From Pseudoflavonifractor sp. Marseille-P3106 (GTDB lineage Bacteria; Bacillota; Clostridia; Oscillospirales; Oscillospiraceae): 64,000 nucleotides of DNA. The stretch is taken from assembly GCA_900169975.1 (NCBI GenBank), contig LT827126.1, positions 62,001 to 126,000 of the forward strand, written 5' to 3'. A program made the position numbers and the translations under genes. The notes under the pieces are model-generated. The model had not been told where the DNA came from. It ran no database searches and saw nothing but the letters and a program-made list of their open reading frames with translations. Shown piece by piece: positions 25,784 to 33,970 of this stretch. Numbering within the stretch: the stretch's first letter is position 1; every line of letters starts with the position of its first letter.

Positions 25784-26962
25784 ATGACACATGAAGAACT
25801 GGTCCGGCTGGATCACCAATATACTCTTCAGACCTACGGCCGGTTTGATGTGGACATCGACCACGGAAAGGGCGCCCGGCTCTGGGATCTGGCGGGGAAA
25901 GAGTATATCGACTTTACCTCCGGCATCGGCACCGCCTCGGTGGGCTACGGCAACGAGCGGTGGGCCGGGGCCGTCGCGCGGCAGGCGCTGAAGCTGGGGC
26001 ATATCTCCAACCTCTTTTACGCCCAGCCTTACGCGCTGCTGGCGGAAAAGCTCTGCCGGCGCACGGGCATGGCAGGAGCCTTTTTCGGAAACTCCGGCGC
26101 GGAGAGCAACGAAGGGGCCATCAAGCTGGCCCGGAAATACTCCTTTGACAAGTACGGGAAGGGGAGAGGGACCATTCTCACCCTGAAAAACTCCTTCCAC
26201 GGCCGGACGGTGACCACGCTGGCCGCCACTGGGCAGGACGTGTTCCACAATTACTTTTTTCCCTTCACTGATGGCTTCCGCTACGCGGAACCCACCATGG
26301 ACGGCATTGCCGAGGTGGCGGGCCACGACGTGTGCGCGGTGCTGCTGGAGCTCATCCAGGGGGAGGGGGGCGTGTTCCCCATGGAGAAGGAGTTCATCCA
26401 CGAGCTGGCGGTCCTCTGCGCCGAGCGGGACTGGCTGCTGCTGGTGGACGAGGTCCAGACCGGCGTGGGACGTACCGGCAGCCTGTTCTGCTTCCAGCAG
26501 TACGGCATACTGCCCGACGCGGTGACCTTCGCCAAGGGCATCGCCGGGGGCCTGCCCATGGGCGGGTTCCTGGTGAGTGAGCGGTGCAGACCGGTGCTGG
26601 GACCCGGCACTCACGCCTCCACCTTTGGCGGCAACCCGGTGTGCGCCGCCGCCGCGCTGGAAGTCCAGAATATTTTAGACGACGGGGAGCTGGCTCAGGT
26701 ACAGGAGAAGGGCGCCTATCTCCGCGCCGGGATCGAGGGGCTGGATCTGCCCTGCCTGGGCAAGACCCGGGGGCTTGGCCTGATGGTCGGGGTCGAGGTG
26801 CGGGAAGGTTATACGAACAAGGAGCTGGCCGCCCGCCTCATGGACGCGGGACTGCTGGTGCTCACAGCAGGACACAATGCGCTGCGGCTGCTGCCGCCTC
26901 TGACTATTACCCGGGAAGAACTGGACGCGGGTCTTGCCATCCTGGCCCGGACACTGGTATAA
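25784..26962 (+). CDS. argD: Acetylornithine aminotransferase
   Basis: A 392-residue PLP-dependent class III aminotransferase that converts N-acetylglutamate semialdehyde to N-acetylornithine. Conserved segments are GNSGAESNEGAIKLARKY, KNSFHGRT, VDEVQTGVGRTG and the PLP lysine in TFAKGIAGGLPMG. GTGAGGAGG precedes the ATG, 15 bases after the argB stop. Confidence 0.95.
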   Translation: MTHEELVRLDHQYTLQTYGRFDVDIDHGKGARLWDLAGKEYIDFTSGIGTASVGYGNERWAGAVARQALKLGHISNLFYAQPYALLAEKLCRRTGMAGAFFGNSGAESNEGAIKLARKYSFDKYGKGRGTILTLKNSFHGRTVTTLAATGQDVFHNYFFPFTDGFRYAEPTMDGIAEVAGHDVCAVLLELIQGEGGVFPMEKEFIHELAVLCAERDWLLLVDEVQTGVGRTGSLFCFQQYGILPDAVTFAKGIAGGLPMGGFLVSERCRPVLGPGTHASTFGGNPVCAAAALEVQNILDDGELAQVQEKGAYLRAGIEGLDLPCLGKTRGLGLMVGVEVREGYTNKELAARLMDAGLLVLTAGHNALRLLPPLTITREELDAGLAILARTLV

Positions 26963-26975
26963 AGGAGCGAAAACG

Positions 26976-27893
26976 ATGAATGATTTATTAAAGCTGATGG
27001 ATCTCTCCGGAAAAGAGATCGACCACATCCTCAACGTGGCCGACCAGATGAAGTACAACCAGAAGCACGGCCTGATCCATAACTACCTCCAGGGCAAGAC
27101 GCTGGCCATGATCTTTGAGAAGAACTCCACCCGTACCCGGGTCTCGTTTGAGACGGGGATGTATCAGCTGGGCGGCCATGCCCTCTTCCTCTCCGGCAAG
27201 GAGAGCCAGATCGGCCGGGGAGAGCCCATTGAGGACACTGCCCGGGTCCTCTCCCGCTACTGTGACGGCATTATGATCCGGACCTACGGCCAGGAAGAGG
27301 TGGAGGAGCTGGCAAAGTATGCGGACATCCCGGTCATCAACGGCCTAACCGACTTTGCCCACCCCTGCCAGGTGCTGGCCGACCTCATGACCATCCGGGA
27401 AAAGATGACCCGGCTGGCCGGGCTGAAGCTCACCTTTATCGGCGACGGAAACAACATGGCCAACTCCCTCATCGTGGGCGGTCTCAAGTGCGGCATGGAG
27501 GTGGCGGTGGCCTGCCCCGAGGGCTACGACCCCGACCCCAAGGTGCTGGAATTTGCCAAAACCGCCGGAAAGTTCACCCTCACCCGGGATCCCGGGGAGG
27601 CGGCCGCCGACGCCGATGCCGTCTTTACCGATGTGTGGGCCTCCATGGGCCAGGAGGGGGAGGCGGCCAAGCGCCGCAAGACCTTTGAGGGGATCTATCA
27701 GGTGAATGAAAAGCTGATGGCCCTGACGCACTCCGGGTGCATGGTCCAGCACTGCCTGCCCGCCCACCGCGGGGAGGAGATCACCGCAGAGACCTTTGAA
27801 AAGCACGCGGAGGAGATCTTCGACGAGGCGGAGAACCGCCTCCACGCCCAGAAGGCGGTGATGACCATCCTGATGGGAGAGGGAAAGCTGTAA
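26976..27893 (+). CDS. argF: Ornithine carbamoyltransferase
   Basis: A 305-residue transcarbamylase that makes citrulline. It has the carbamoyl-phosphate motif FEKNSTRTRVSFE, the HPCQ ornithine/carbamoyl segment (FAHPCQVLADLMT) and the C-terminal HCLPAHRGEEI. Start 26976 (MNDLLKLMDLSGKEI) follows AAAGGAGCG. It is the last gene of the operon and a strong terminator follows. Confidence 0.96.
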   Translation: MNDLLKLMDLSGKEIDHILNVADQMKYNQKHGLIHNYLQGKTLAMIFEKNSTRTRVSFETGMYQLGGHALFLSGKESQIGRGEPIEDTARVLSRYCDGIMIRTYGQEEVEELAKYADIPVINGLTDFAHPCQVLADLMTIREKMTRLAGLKLTFIGDGNNMANSLIVGGLKCGMEVAVACPEGYDPDPKVLEFAKTAGKFTLTRDPGEAAADADAVFTDVWASMGQEGEAAKRRKTFEGIYQVNEKLMALTHSGCMVQHCLPAHRGEEITAETFEKHAEEIFDEAENRLHAQKAVMTILMGEGKL

Positions 27894-27912
27894 GAGTGCC
27901 GAAAACAGCACA

Positions 27913-27961
27913 AAAAAAGAGCGCCTTTCGTCCTGAACTGCGGACGAAAGGCGTTCTTTCT
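27913..27961. terminator. Bidirectional terminator after argF
   Basis: CGCCTTTCGTCC (27922-27933) pairs with GGACGAAAGGCG (27942-27953), with an A tract before and T-rich sequence after. It serves argF and the convergent YczE-family gene. Confidence 0.88.
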
Positions 27962-27976
27962 GTTGGTATGGAGCAA

Positions 27977-28696
27977 TCAGACCGAGGCGGAGGGAGCCGA
28001 GTCGTCGGCGGGCTCCGCTTCCTTTGCTTCCGGCGGCTGGTGACGGCGGGCGGACACCCAGCCACGGAACACCGTCCACAGCTCGGAAAAGCTGGCGTGG
28101 TGTACAGCCTTGGGATCATAATGGAAGAGAGCAAAGACCCCCTGAAGAAAAAGTCCGATCGTGAGGGCGGAGAGAACGGTGCCCACACCGACCTTGGCCC
28201 CCATCAGCCAGCCCAGCAGGACGGCCAGGACCTCCAGCGCGCTCCGGCAGAGGCCGGGGGAGAGGCGGAGCGGCCGGGAGACCGCCACCATCAGGGAGTC
28301 CCGGGGGCCCGCGCCCATGGCGGCCGCCATGTAGTAGTAGGTACCCAATGCCAGCACCGCCTGCCCGGCCAGCATCATGGCGATGCCGCTCCACAGCCCG
28401 TTCATCCGGGGAATCAGATGAAAGCGCTGGATGAGGTCGATGAGAAGGCCCGGACAGAGCACGTTGACCACGGTGCCGAGGCTCAGCGGCTCTTTAAGCA
28501 AAAAGGAAATAAAAATGGCGCAGGAGCCCACCAATATGGTGCAGATGCCGAAGGACAGCCCGGAGATATTGCTCAGGCCCTGGTGCAGGCAGTTCCAGGG
28601 GTCCAGGCCGATGTTGGCCTGGACCATCCCCACGATCCCGATGGCGGAGACCACCTGGCCCAGGATCAGATAGACGGTACGTTTCCGATAGCTCAC
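27977..28696 (-). CDS. YczE/YyaS/YitT family membrane protein
   Basis: A 239-residue protein with five or so membrane segments. The start YLILGQVVSAIGIVGMVQANIGLDPWNCLHQGLS is characteristic of the YczE/YitT superfamily, as is the repeated loop AAAMGAGPRDSLMVAVS. The last 40 residues are hydrophilic and acidic. It is the last gene of a minus-strand group with a GNAT enzyme and a PAS-HTH regulator. Family members have been linked to secretion of small molecules, but the function here is open. Confidence 0.8.
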   Translation of the reverse strand: MSYRKRTVYLILGQVVSAIGIVGMVQANIGLDPWNCLHQGLSNISGLSFGICTILVGSCAIFISFLLKEPLSLGTVVNVLCPGLLIDLIQRFHLIPRMNGLWSGIAMMLAGQAVLALGTYYYMAAAMGAGPRDSLMVAVSRPLRLSPGLCRSALEVLAVLLGWLMGAKVGVGTVLSALTIGLFLQGVFALFHYDPKAVHHASFSELWTVFRGWVSARRHQPPEAKEAEPADDSAPSASV

Positions 28697-28709
28697 GATT
28701 TTCCCTCCG

Positions 28710-29489
28710 TCAGCGGCAGCGATTCAAATAGAGCTCGCCCCAGCGGCCCTGCTCAGTGTAGCCGATGGAGCGGTAGAGGGCGGCCACCTCGTCGTAACCG
28801 CTGATGAGCACAGGGGTCTTGCCCAGCTCCAGGACCCGCCGGGTCAGGAAGGCGGAGATCTGGCGCCCGAAGCCCCGGCCCCGGGCGGAGGGGATCACCG
28901 CCACCGCGCCGATGGCCCCTGCCGCGTCGTCCTGAGACAGGATACGCCCGGTACCCACCCAGTGTCCCTCCCAGAGCAGCCCGTAGAGCTCAGTCAGGCC
29001 CAGGGCCCGCCAGCGGGAGCACTCCTCTGCCCAGGGGGCAAAGCGCAGATGCTCCCGATAAAAGGGGTGGCTCTGCTGCAGGACGGAGAAGATCTCCTCC
29101 GGCGGCGGATCGGATGAAATGCGCAGGGAGGGGTCCGGTGCGGGGAAACGGGGCGTGTCGCAGCGCATGAACCAGGAGCTCTCCAGCTCGCCCCCCATCC
29201 GTTCCCTGAGGGCGGCGCAGAAGGCCAGTGTGCCGTCGATCTCCCCGATCTCCGGCCGCTCCAGAATAAAAGAGAGAATGGGCTCCAGAGGCGGCAGGCC
29301 GGGAGAGACAACGGTTAGCACGCCGCCGGACAGGGAGAGCGCCGCGGGAATATCCCCTGCCAAATAAAAGCTCTCCGCTGTCCCGGCGGTGTGGGCGCAC
29401 AGGGAACGGGAGCCGAAAAGCCGTTCGGCAGAGCAGGCGGAGCGGAAAGGTTTCAGCAGTTCCGGAGTAAGGAGACGGATCGGCTTCAC
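28710..29489 (-). CDS. GNAT family N-acetyltransferase
   Basis: A 259-residue protein. The C-terminal half is a GNAT fold with the acetyl-CoA motif A as GAVAVIPSARGRGFGRQISAFLTRRVL (about 195-220) and ends YRSIGYTEQGRWGELYLNRC. The N-terminal half is a divergent domain, as in two-domain GNAT proteins. The start is GTG at 29489, overlapping the regulator stop by four bases (GTGA), so the two are translationally coupled. The acetylated substrate is unknown. Confidence 0.8.
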   Translation of the reverse strand: MKPIRLLTPELLKPFRSACSAERLFGSRSLCAHTAGTAESFYLAGDIPAALSLSGGVLTVVSPGLPPLEPILSFILERPEIGEIDGTLAFCAALRERMGGELESSWFMRCDTPRFPAPDPSLRISSDPPPEEIFSVLQQSHPFYREHLRFAPWAEECSRWRALGLTELYGLLWEGHWVGTGRILSQDDAAGAIGAVAVIPSARGRGFGRQISAFLTRRVLELGKTPVLISGYDEVAALYRSIGYTEQGRWGELYLNRCR

Positions 29490-30181
29490 TTGGCCTCACC
29501 CTCCTCGCGGACTTTGGTCAGATAGCGGTAGATGCTGGCGGGGGAGGACTGCAGGGCCTTGGACACATGCTCCACGGCCCCCTTGAGGCGGAAAACTCCC
29601 CGCTGCTCCAGCTGGGAAACGATGCGGATCTTCTCGGTCTGGGTCAGGCGATCCACAGGGATGCCGTCCTCGTTGAGCACATCCTGTACCACGCCATAGG
29701 CTGCGGAAGTCACCGAGTCGTTGAAGTGCTCGGTCTCTCCGCCTTCCATGTCGGGCTCCAGAATATCGCTGCGGATAGCGATATTGTTCTCCACGTAGTT
29801 ATCTGGATGGATGAGCTGAAAAAGCTGGCTGGTAAAGGCCTGAAATTTGCTGTCGTCAAAATTGATGCAGAGCATCCCGGCCAGATGTCCGCCCGAATCC
29901 TTAATATAATAGGTGGAGGAACGCAGGACTTTCCCGCTGTTGGTGAGGCCGGTGTAGTTGATTCGGTAATCCTTTCCTGCGGCATTGTCCTCCACAGCCT
30001 TCAAAGCCATGCTGGTGGGCGGGGAATTTAAATCGCGGCCGCTGATGCTGCCGTTGACGATGGCGACAATGGAACTGGTCTTGCCGTTGATGTCGTGAAG
30101 AGTGAGCTCGTAGCTCGGACCAAGAGTCAAACCCAAAAATTCCACAAGCTTGGTGTACTGTTTGAGCATGGCGCGGTTCAT
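29486..30181 (-). CDS. YheO/DauR-type transcriptional regulator (PAS_6 + HTH_22)
   Basis: A 231-residue regulator with an N-terminal YheO-like PAS sensor domain (about 5-115; LGLTLGPSYELTLHDINGKTSSIVAIVNGSISGRDLNSP) and a C-terminal HTH_22 DNA-binding domain (about 170-226; IVSQLEQRGVFRLKGAVEHVSKALQSSPASIYRYL). DauR, the best studied relative, senses a small amine or amino acid. Here the gene diverges from tryptophanase, so it is the likely tryptophan-responsive regulator of that gene. Palindromic operators lie in the intergenic region. GGGAGGG precedes the ATG. Confidence 0.85.
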   Translation of the reverse strand: MNRAMLKQYTKLVEFLGLTLGPSYELTLHDINGKTSSIVAIVNGSISGRDLNSPPTSMALKAVEDNAAGKDYRINYTGLTNSGKVLRSSTYYIKDSGGHLAGMLCINFDDSKFQAFTSQLFQLIHPDNYVENNIAIRSDILEPDMEGGETEHFNDSVTSAAYGVVQDVLNEDGIPVDRLTQTEKIRIVSQLEQRGVFRLKGAVEHVSKALQSSPASIYRYLTKVREEGEAK

Positions 30182-30252
30182 AGGGCTCCCTCCCGATTAA
30201 AAATATGAAAAAAATGTCGGTTTCTATGACTTTTTCCAGTTGAATTTTAATT

Positions 30253-30281
30253 ATCATAACATGGAATGAGAAAGGATGCAA
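30253..30281 (-). promoter_or_regulatory. Promoter of the PAS-HTH regulator operon
   Basis: Minus-strand TTGCAT (30281-30276) and TATGAT (30258-30253) are spaced by 17 bases, about 75 bases upstream of the regulator start. Confidence 0.65.
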
Positions 30282-30295
30282 GAGATGAAACTGAC

Positions 30296-30322
30296 AATAA
30301 TGATAAAAAATTTATCATTATT
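30296..30322. promoter_or_regulatory. 27-bp palindromic operator between regulator and tryptophanase genes
   Basis: Perfect 12-bp arms AATAATGATAAA and TTTATCATTATT with a 3-base spacer. Related half-sites (TTATCATAA at about 30251-30259, and TGATGATAATAT at the tnaA -10 region) suggest cooperative binding of the divergent regulator. Confidence 0.6.
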
Positions 30323-30398
30323 TACAGAGTAAAAGGGGATATGGCGAAAATACACAAGACGGACTCAATAGTTTTGGGCAATATTTCACATCAAATTC

Positions 30399-30430
30399 TT
30401 GACATGAGAAGAAAATGATGATAATATAAT
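30399..30430 (+). promoter_or_regulatory. Promoter of tnaA
   Basis: A perfect TTGACA (30399-30404) is followed after 17 bases by TAATAT (30422-30427). TATAAT at 30425-30430 is an alternative -10. The leader is about 115 bases and contains the hairpin GGCGC-aaa-GCGCC just before the ribosome binding site. Confidence 0.75.
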
Positions 30431-30551
30431 TCTCGCAAGGTGCTGTCCGCTAGTCGCAAGGGTCCGGGGAATGAAAGCCGGCTTCCGACGACCGGGGTAT
30501 CCTCTCATGAAATGATGGCGCAAAGCGCCAAATCAAATGGAGGTAAACAAA

Positions 30552-32201
30552 ATGGACAAAAATGTGAAGCACTATCCCTTGGATGTTGAAATGCCTCAGC
30601 ACTGCGCGTACGTTGTGCGCGATCTGCCCCAGGCTACTGTTGAGCAGCGTGAGCGTGCTCTGAACGCCACCCACTGGAACGAGTTCGCTTTCCCCTCCGG
30701 ACTGCTGACTGTCGATATGCTGTCTGACTCCGGCACCACCGCCATGACCAACCAGCAGTGGGCCACCCTGTTCCTGGGCGATGAGGCTTATGGCCGCAAC
30801 ACCGGCTACTATGTCCTGCTCGACACCTTCCGCGATATCTTTGAGCGCGGCGGCGAGAAGAACTGGAAGAAGAGCATCGACCTGGTCCGCACCGACTGCC
30901 GCGACCTGGAGAAGATGATGGACGAGCTGTTCCTCTGCGAGTACGAGGGCGGCCTGTTCAACGGCGGCGCCGCTCAGATGGAGCGCCCCAACAGCTTCAT
31001 CATCCAGCAGGGCCGTGCCGCTGAGTCCGTGCTGATGGAGATCGTGAAGAAGATCCTGGCCGCCCGTTATCCCGGCAAGGTCTTCACCATCCCCTCCAAC
31101 GGCCACTTCGACACCACCGAGGGCAACATCAAGCAGATGGGCTCCATCCCCCGCAACCTGTACAACAAGGAACTGCTGTACGAAGTTCCCGAGGGCGGTA
31201 AGTACGAGAAGAACCCCTTCAAGGGCAACATGGACATCGAGAAGCTGGAGCAGCTGATCAACGCCGTGGGCGTGGACAATGTGCCTCTGATCTTCACCTG
31301 CATCACCAACAACCCCATCTGCGGCCAGCCTGTCTCCATGGCCAACATCCGCGAGATCAACCGCGTGGCCCACAAGTACGACATTCCTCTGGTATTCGAC
31401 GTGGCTCGTTGGGCTGAGAACTGCTACTACATCAAGATGAACGAGGAAGGCTACGCCGACAAGTCCATCGCCGAGATCGCCACCGAGATGTTCTCTTACT
31501 GCGACGCGTTCACCATGTCCGCCAAGAAGGACGGCCACGCCAACATGGGCGGCATGCTGGCCTTCCGCGACAAGGGCCTGTTCTGGAAGAAGTTCTCCGA
31601 CTTCAACGAGGACGGCACCGTCAAGACCGACGTGGGCGTGCTCATCAAGGTCAAGCAGATCTCCTGCTACGGCAACGACTCCTACGGCGGCATGTCCGGC
31701 CGCGACATCATGGCTCTGGCTGCCGGCCTCTATGAGTCCTGCGACTTCGACTATCAGCATGACCGCGCCAAGCAGTGCGAGTACCTGGCTCAGGGCTTCT
31801 ACAAGGCCGGTGTCAAGGGCGTCGTGCTTCCCGCCGGCGGCCACGCTGTGTACATCAACATGGACGAGTTCTTCGACGGCAAGCGCGATCACACCACCTT
31901 CGCCGGCACCGGCTTCTCTCTGGAGCTGATCCGCCGCTACGGTATCCGCGTATCCGAGCTGGGCGACTTCTCCATGGAGTACGACCTGAAGACTCCCGAG
32001 CAGCAGGCCGAGCTGGCCAACGTGGTCCGCTTCGCCATCGACCGCAGCCGTCTGACCCAGGAGCACCTGGATTATGTCATCGCCGCTGTGGCTCAGCTTT
32101 ACAAGGATCGTGAGAGCATCCCCAACATGCGTATCGTCTGGGGCCACAAGCTGCCCATGCGTCACTTCCACGCCTTCCTGGAGCCCTATCCCAACAAGTA
32201 A
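30552..32201 (+). CDS. tnaA: Tryptophanase (tryptophan indole-lyase), long variant
   Basis: A 549-residue PLP enzyme of the beta-eliminating lyase family, expected to split tryptophan to indole, pyruvate and ammonia. The PLP lysine is in SAKKDGHAN, the PLP-contacting DVARWAEN and SYGG are present, and Tyr lies in NTGYYVLLD. The C-terminal RHFHAFL carries the histidine typical of tryptophanase (His463 in E. coli), where tyrosine phenol-lyase has Phe. The ELGDF region lacks the Arg381 of tyrosine phenol-lyase, so tryptophan is the likelier substrate. It is about 80 residues longer than E. coli TnaA, mainly through an insertion near residues 75-150, and the usual QGRGAE reads QQGRAAE. GGAGG is placed for ATG 30552 rather than 30537. 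Confidence 0.85.
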   Translation: MDKNVKHYPLDVEMPQHCAYVVRDLPQATVEQRERALNATHWNEFAFPSGLLTVDMLSDSGTTAMTNQQWATLFLGDEAYGRNTGYYVLLDTFRDIFERGGEKNWKKSIDLVRTDCRDLEKMMDELFLCEYEGGLFNGGAAQMERPNSFIIQQGRAAESVLMEIVKKILAARYPGKVFTIPSNGHFDTTEGNIKQMGSIPRNLYNKELLYEVPEGGKYEKNPFKGNMDIEKLEQLINAVGVDNVPLIFTCITNNPICGQPVSMANIREINRVAHKYDIPLVFDVARWAENCYYIKMNEEGYADKSIAEIATEMFSYCDAFTMSAKKDGHANMGGMLAFRDKGLFWKKFSDFNEDGTVKTDVGVLIKVKQISCYGNDSYGGMSGRDIMALAAGLYESCDFDYQHDRAKQCEYLAQGFYKAGVKGVVLPAGGHAVYINMDEFFDGKRDHTTFAGTGFSLELIRRYGIRVSELGDFSMEYDLKTPEQQAELANVVRFAIDRSRLTQEHLDYVIAAVAQLYKDRESIPNMRIVWGHKLPMRHFHAFLEPYPNK

Positions 32202-32308
32202 TTTTAAGCTTTGATACAGGCGCGGCCGGAAAGTGGCAGTTTCGGACGCAGTCCTGCTGAGAGGCGACAATTCTAACGTACTGTACCACGGAGAAGCGTG
32301 CAGCTGAA

Positions 32309-32361
32309 GAACACGGGCGTCCGCAAATTGATAAAATCGATTCCTGCGGACGCCCGTGTTC
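32309..32361 (+). terminator. Hairpin between tnaA and the transporter gene
   Basis: GAACACGGGCGTCCGCA and TGCGGACGCCCGTGTTC form a perfect 17-bp stem with a 19-base loop. The T tract is weak, so partial termination between tnaA and the transporter is likely. Confidence 0.6.
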
Positions 32362-32434
32362 TCTGATCTTTCATTGTTTGAGAGGCGTTTGGAGAGAGAA
32401 TGATCCGCGAAACTTAAGAGAGAGGTGGATTTTT

Positions 32435-33826
32435 ATGGCAGCTCCTGAGACAACTGTGGAAAAACGCGACGGTTTCCAAAGCAAGTGGGGATTCATCCTT
32501 GCCTGTATTGGTTCTGCTGTCGGCATGGGTAATATCTGGCGTTTCCCCATTATGGTTTCTACTTACGGTGGCTTGACTTTCCTGATCCCCTATTTTATCT
32601 TTGTCGTTCTGATTGGCGCCACCGGCGTCATTGGAGAGTTCGCACTGGGCCGCGCCGCATCTGCCGGTCCGATCGGCGCTTTTGGTAAATGTACTGAGAT
32701 CCGCACCGGCAACAAAAAGACCGGTGAGATCATTGGCTGGATCCCCATTCTCGGCGCTATGGGCCTGGCCATCGGTTACACTGTGGTTTTGAGCTGGATC
32801 TTCAAGTATACCTTCATGTCCATCACCGGCGGCCTGTTTGCCCTCGGTACCGACATGAACGCCATCGGCGGTGCCTTCGGCGCCACCGCTCCTGAGACCG
32901 CGTCCATCGGCGAGAGCGTGTCCGCGGTTCTGGGCGGAGCCGGAAACGGGCTCTGGCTGGTCATTGGTCTGGTCATCAGCCTGGTCATCATGGCCATGGG
33001 CGTGGCCGACGGCATTGAGAAGGCCAACAAGATCATGATGCCTGTTCTGTTCTTCCTGTTCGTGGCTCTGGGCATTTATATCTTCACTCTGCCCGGCGCT
33101 CACGAGGGCTACAAGTACATCTTCACTATGCAGCCTGCCGGCCTTGCCAATCCCAAGGTCTGGATCTTCGCATTCGGCCAGGCGTTCTTCTCTCTGTCCG
33201 TGGCAGGCAACGGCTCTGTCATTTACGGCTCCTATCTGCCGAAAAACGAGGCCATTCCCAGCTCTGCCCGCAATGTGGCCTTCTTTGATACCATGGCTGC
33301 CATGCTGGCCGCTCTGGTCATCATTCCGGCCATGGCCGCCGGCGGCGCCGAGCTGTCCAAGGGTGGCCCGGGCCTGATGTTCGTCTACCTGGTCAACGTA
33401 CTCAACGGTATGCCCGGCGGTCGGATCGTGGGCGTGGTGTTCTATGTCGCCGTCCTCTTCGCCGGCCTGTCCTCCATCGTCAACCTGTATGAGGCCCCTG
33501 TGGCCATGCTTCAGGAGCGCTTCAAGGTCAAGCGTGTTCCCGCCGTGGCTATCATCGGCGTGTTCGGCGGCATCGTGGCCTTCCTGATCCAGGGCTATAC
33601 CTCCCAGTGGATGGATATCGTCTCTATCTACATCTGCCCCCTGGGCGCGTTCCTGGCTGGTGTCATGTTCTTCTGGGTCGCCGGCAAGGAGTATGTTCTC
33701 AAGAACGTCAACGAGGGTTCTCCCAAGCCCATCGGCAACTGGTTCTATCCTCTGGGCAAGTATGTCTACTGCATCCTGGCTGTGGTCGCTCTGATTGCGG
33801 GCGCACTCTTGGGCGGGATTGGCTGA
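32435..33826 (+). CDS. Sodium-dependent amino-acid transporter, NSS (SNF) family
   Basis: A 463-residue protein with 11-12 membrane segments that couples sodium entry to amino-acid uptake. The NSS signature is clear: FQSKWGFILACIGSAVGMGNIWRFPIMV in segment 1 and AFGQAFFSLSVAGNGSVIYGSYLPK in segment 6. Related transporters encoded next to tryptophanase or tyrosine phenol-lyase (TnaT and Tyt1 types) carry aromatic amino acids, so tryptophan is the likely substrate. AGAGAGGTGG precedes ATG 32435. It probably belongs to the same regulated unit as tnaA, attenuated by the hairpin between them. Confidence 0.9.
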   Translation: MAAPETTVEKRDGFQSKWGFILACIGSAVGMGNIWRFPIMVSTYGGLTFLIPYFIFVVLIGATGVIGEFALGRAASAGPIGAFGKCTEIRTGNKKTGEIIGWIPILGAMGLAIGYTVVLSWIFKYTFMSITGGLFALGTDMNAIGGAFGATAPETASIGESVSAVLGGAGNGLWLVIGLVISLVIMAMGVADGIEKANKIMMPVLFFLFVALGIYIFTLPGAHEGYKYIFTMQPAGLANPKVWIFAFGQAFFSLSVAGNGSVIYGSYLPKNEAIPSSARNVAFFDTMAAMLAALVIIPAMAAGGAELSKGGPGLMFVYLVNVLNGMPGGRIVGVVFYVAVLFAGLSSIVNLYEAPVAMLQERFKVKRVPAVAIIGVFGGIVAFLIQGYTSQWMDIVSIYICPLGAFLAGVMFFWVAGKEYVLKNVNEGSPKPIGNWFYPLGKYVYCILAVVALIAGALLGGIG

Positions 33827-33873
33827 TCTCCAAAATCAAAACAGTACAAGTATTCATTTTCTCTCCGACAGAG

Positions 33874-33955
33874 CGGGGCGCGGCGAAAAGCCGCGCCCCG
33901 TCGTCTGTTAAAGGGGCCATGGCCTGCGCAAAGAGCAGGCCATGGCCCCTTTTTA
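33874..33955. terminator. Two terminator hairpins after the transporter gene
   Basis: CGGGGCGCGGC...GCCGCGCCCCG (33874-33900) is followed by AAGGGGCCATGGCCTGC...GCAGGCCATGGCCCCTT with TTTT (33911-33955). Together they separate the transporter from the convergent dus gene. Confidence 0.85.
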
Positions 33956-33970
33956 TGGCCGGGCGTCCCG

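Noticed and set aside
30471-30515. Possible TnaC-like leader peptide (MKAGFRRPGYPLMK) before tnaA
   Set aside because: It contains no tryptophan and has a weak ribosome binding site, so it does not fit the TnaC mechanism.
30552-32201. Tyrosine phenol-lyase assignment
   Set aside because: The position of TPL Arg381 is not arginine, and the C-terminal RHFHAF has the tryptophanase-type histidine.
30450-32270. 606-codon minus-strand frame opposite tnaA
   Set aside because: Antisense shadow of the conserved tryptophanase gene with low-complexity V/L/H/G composition.
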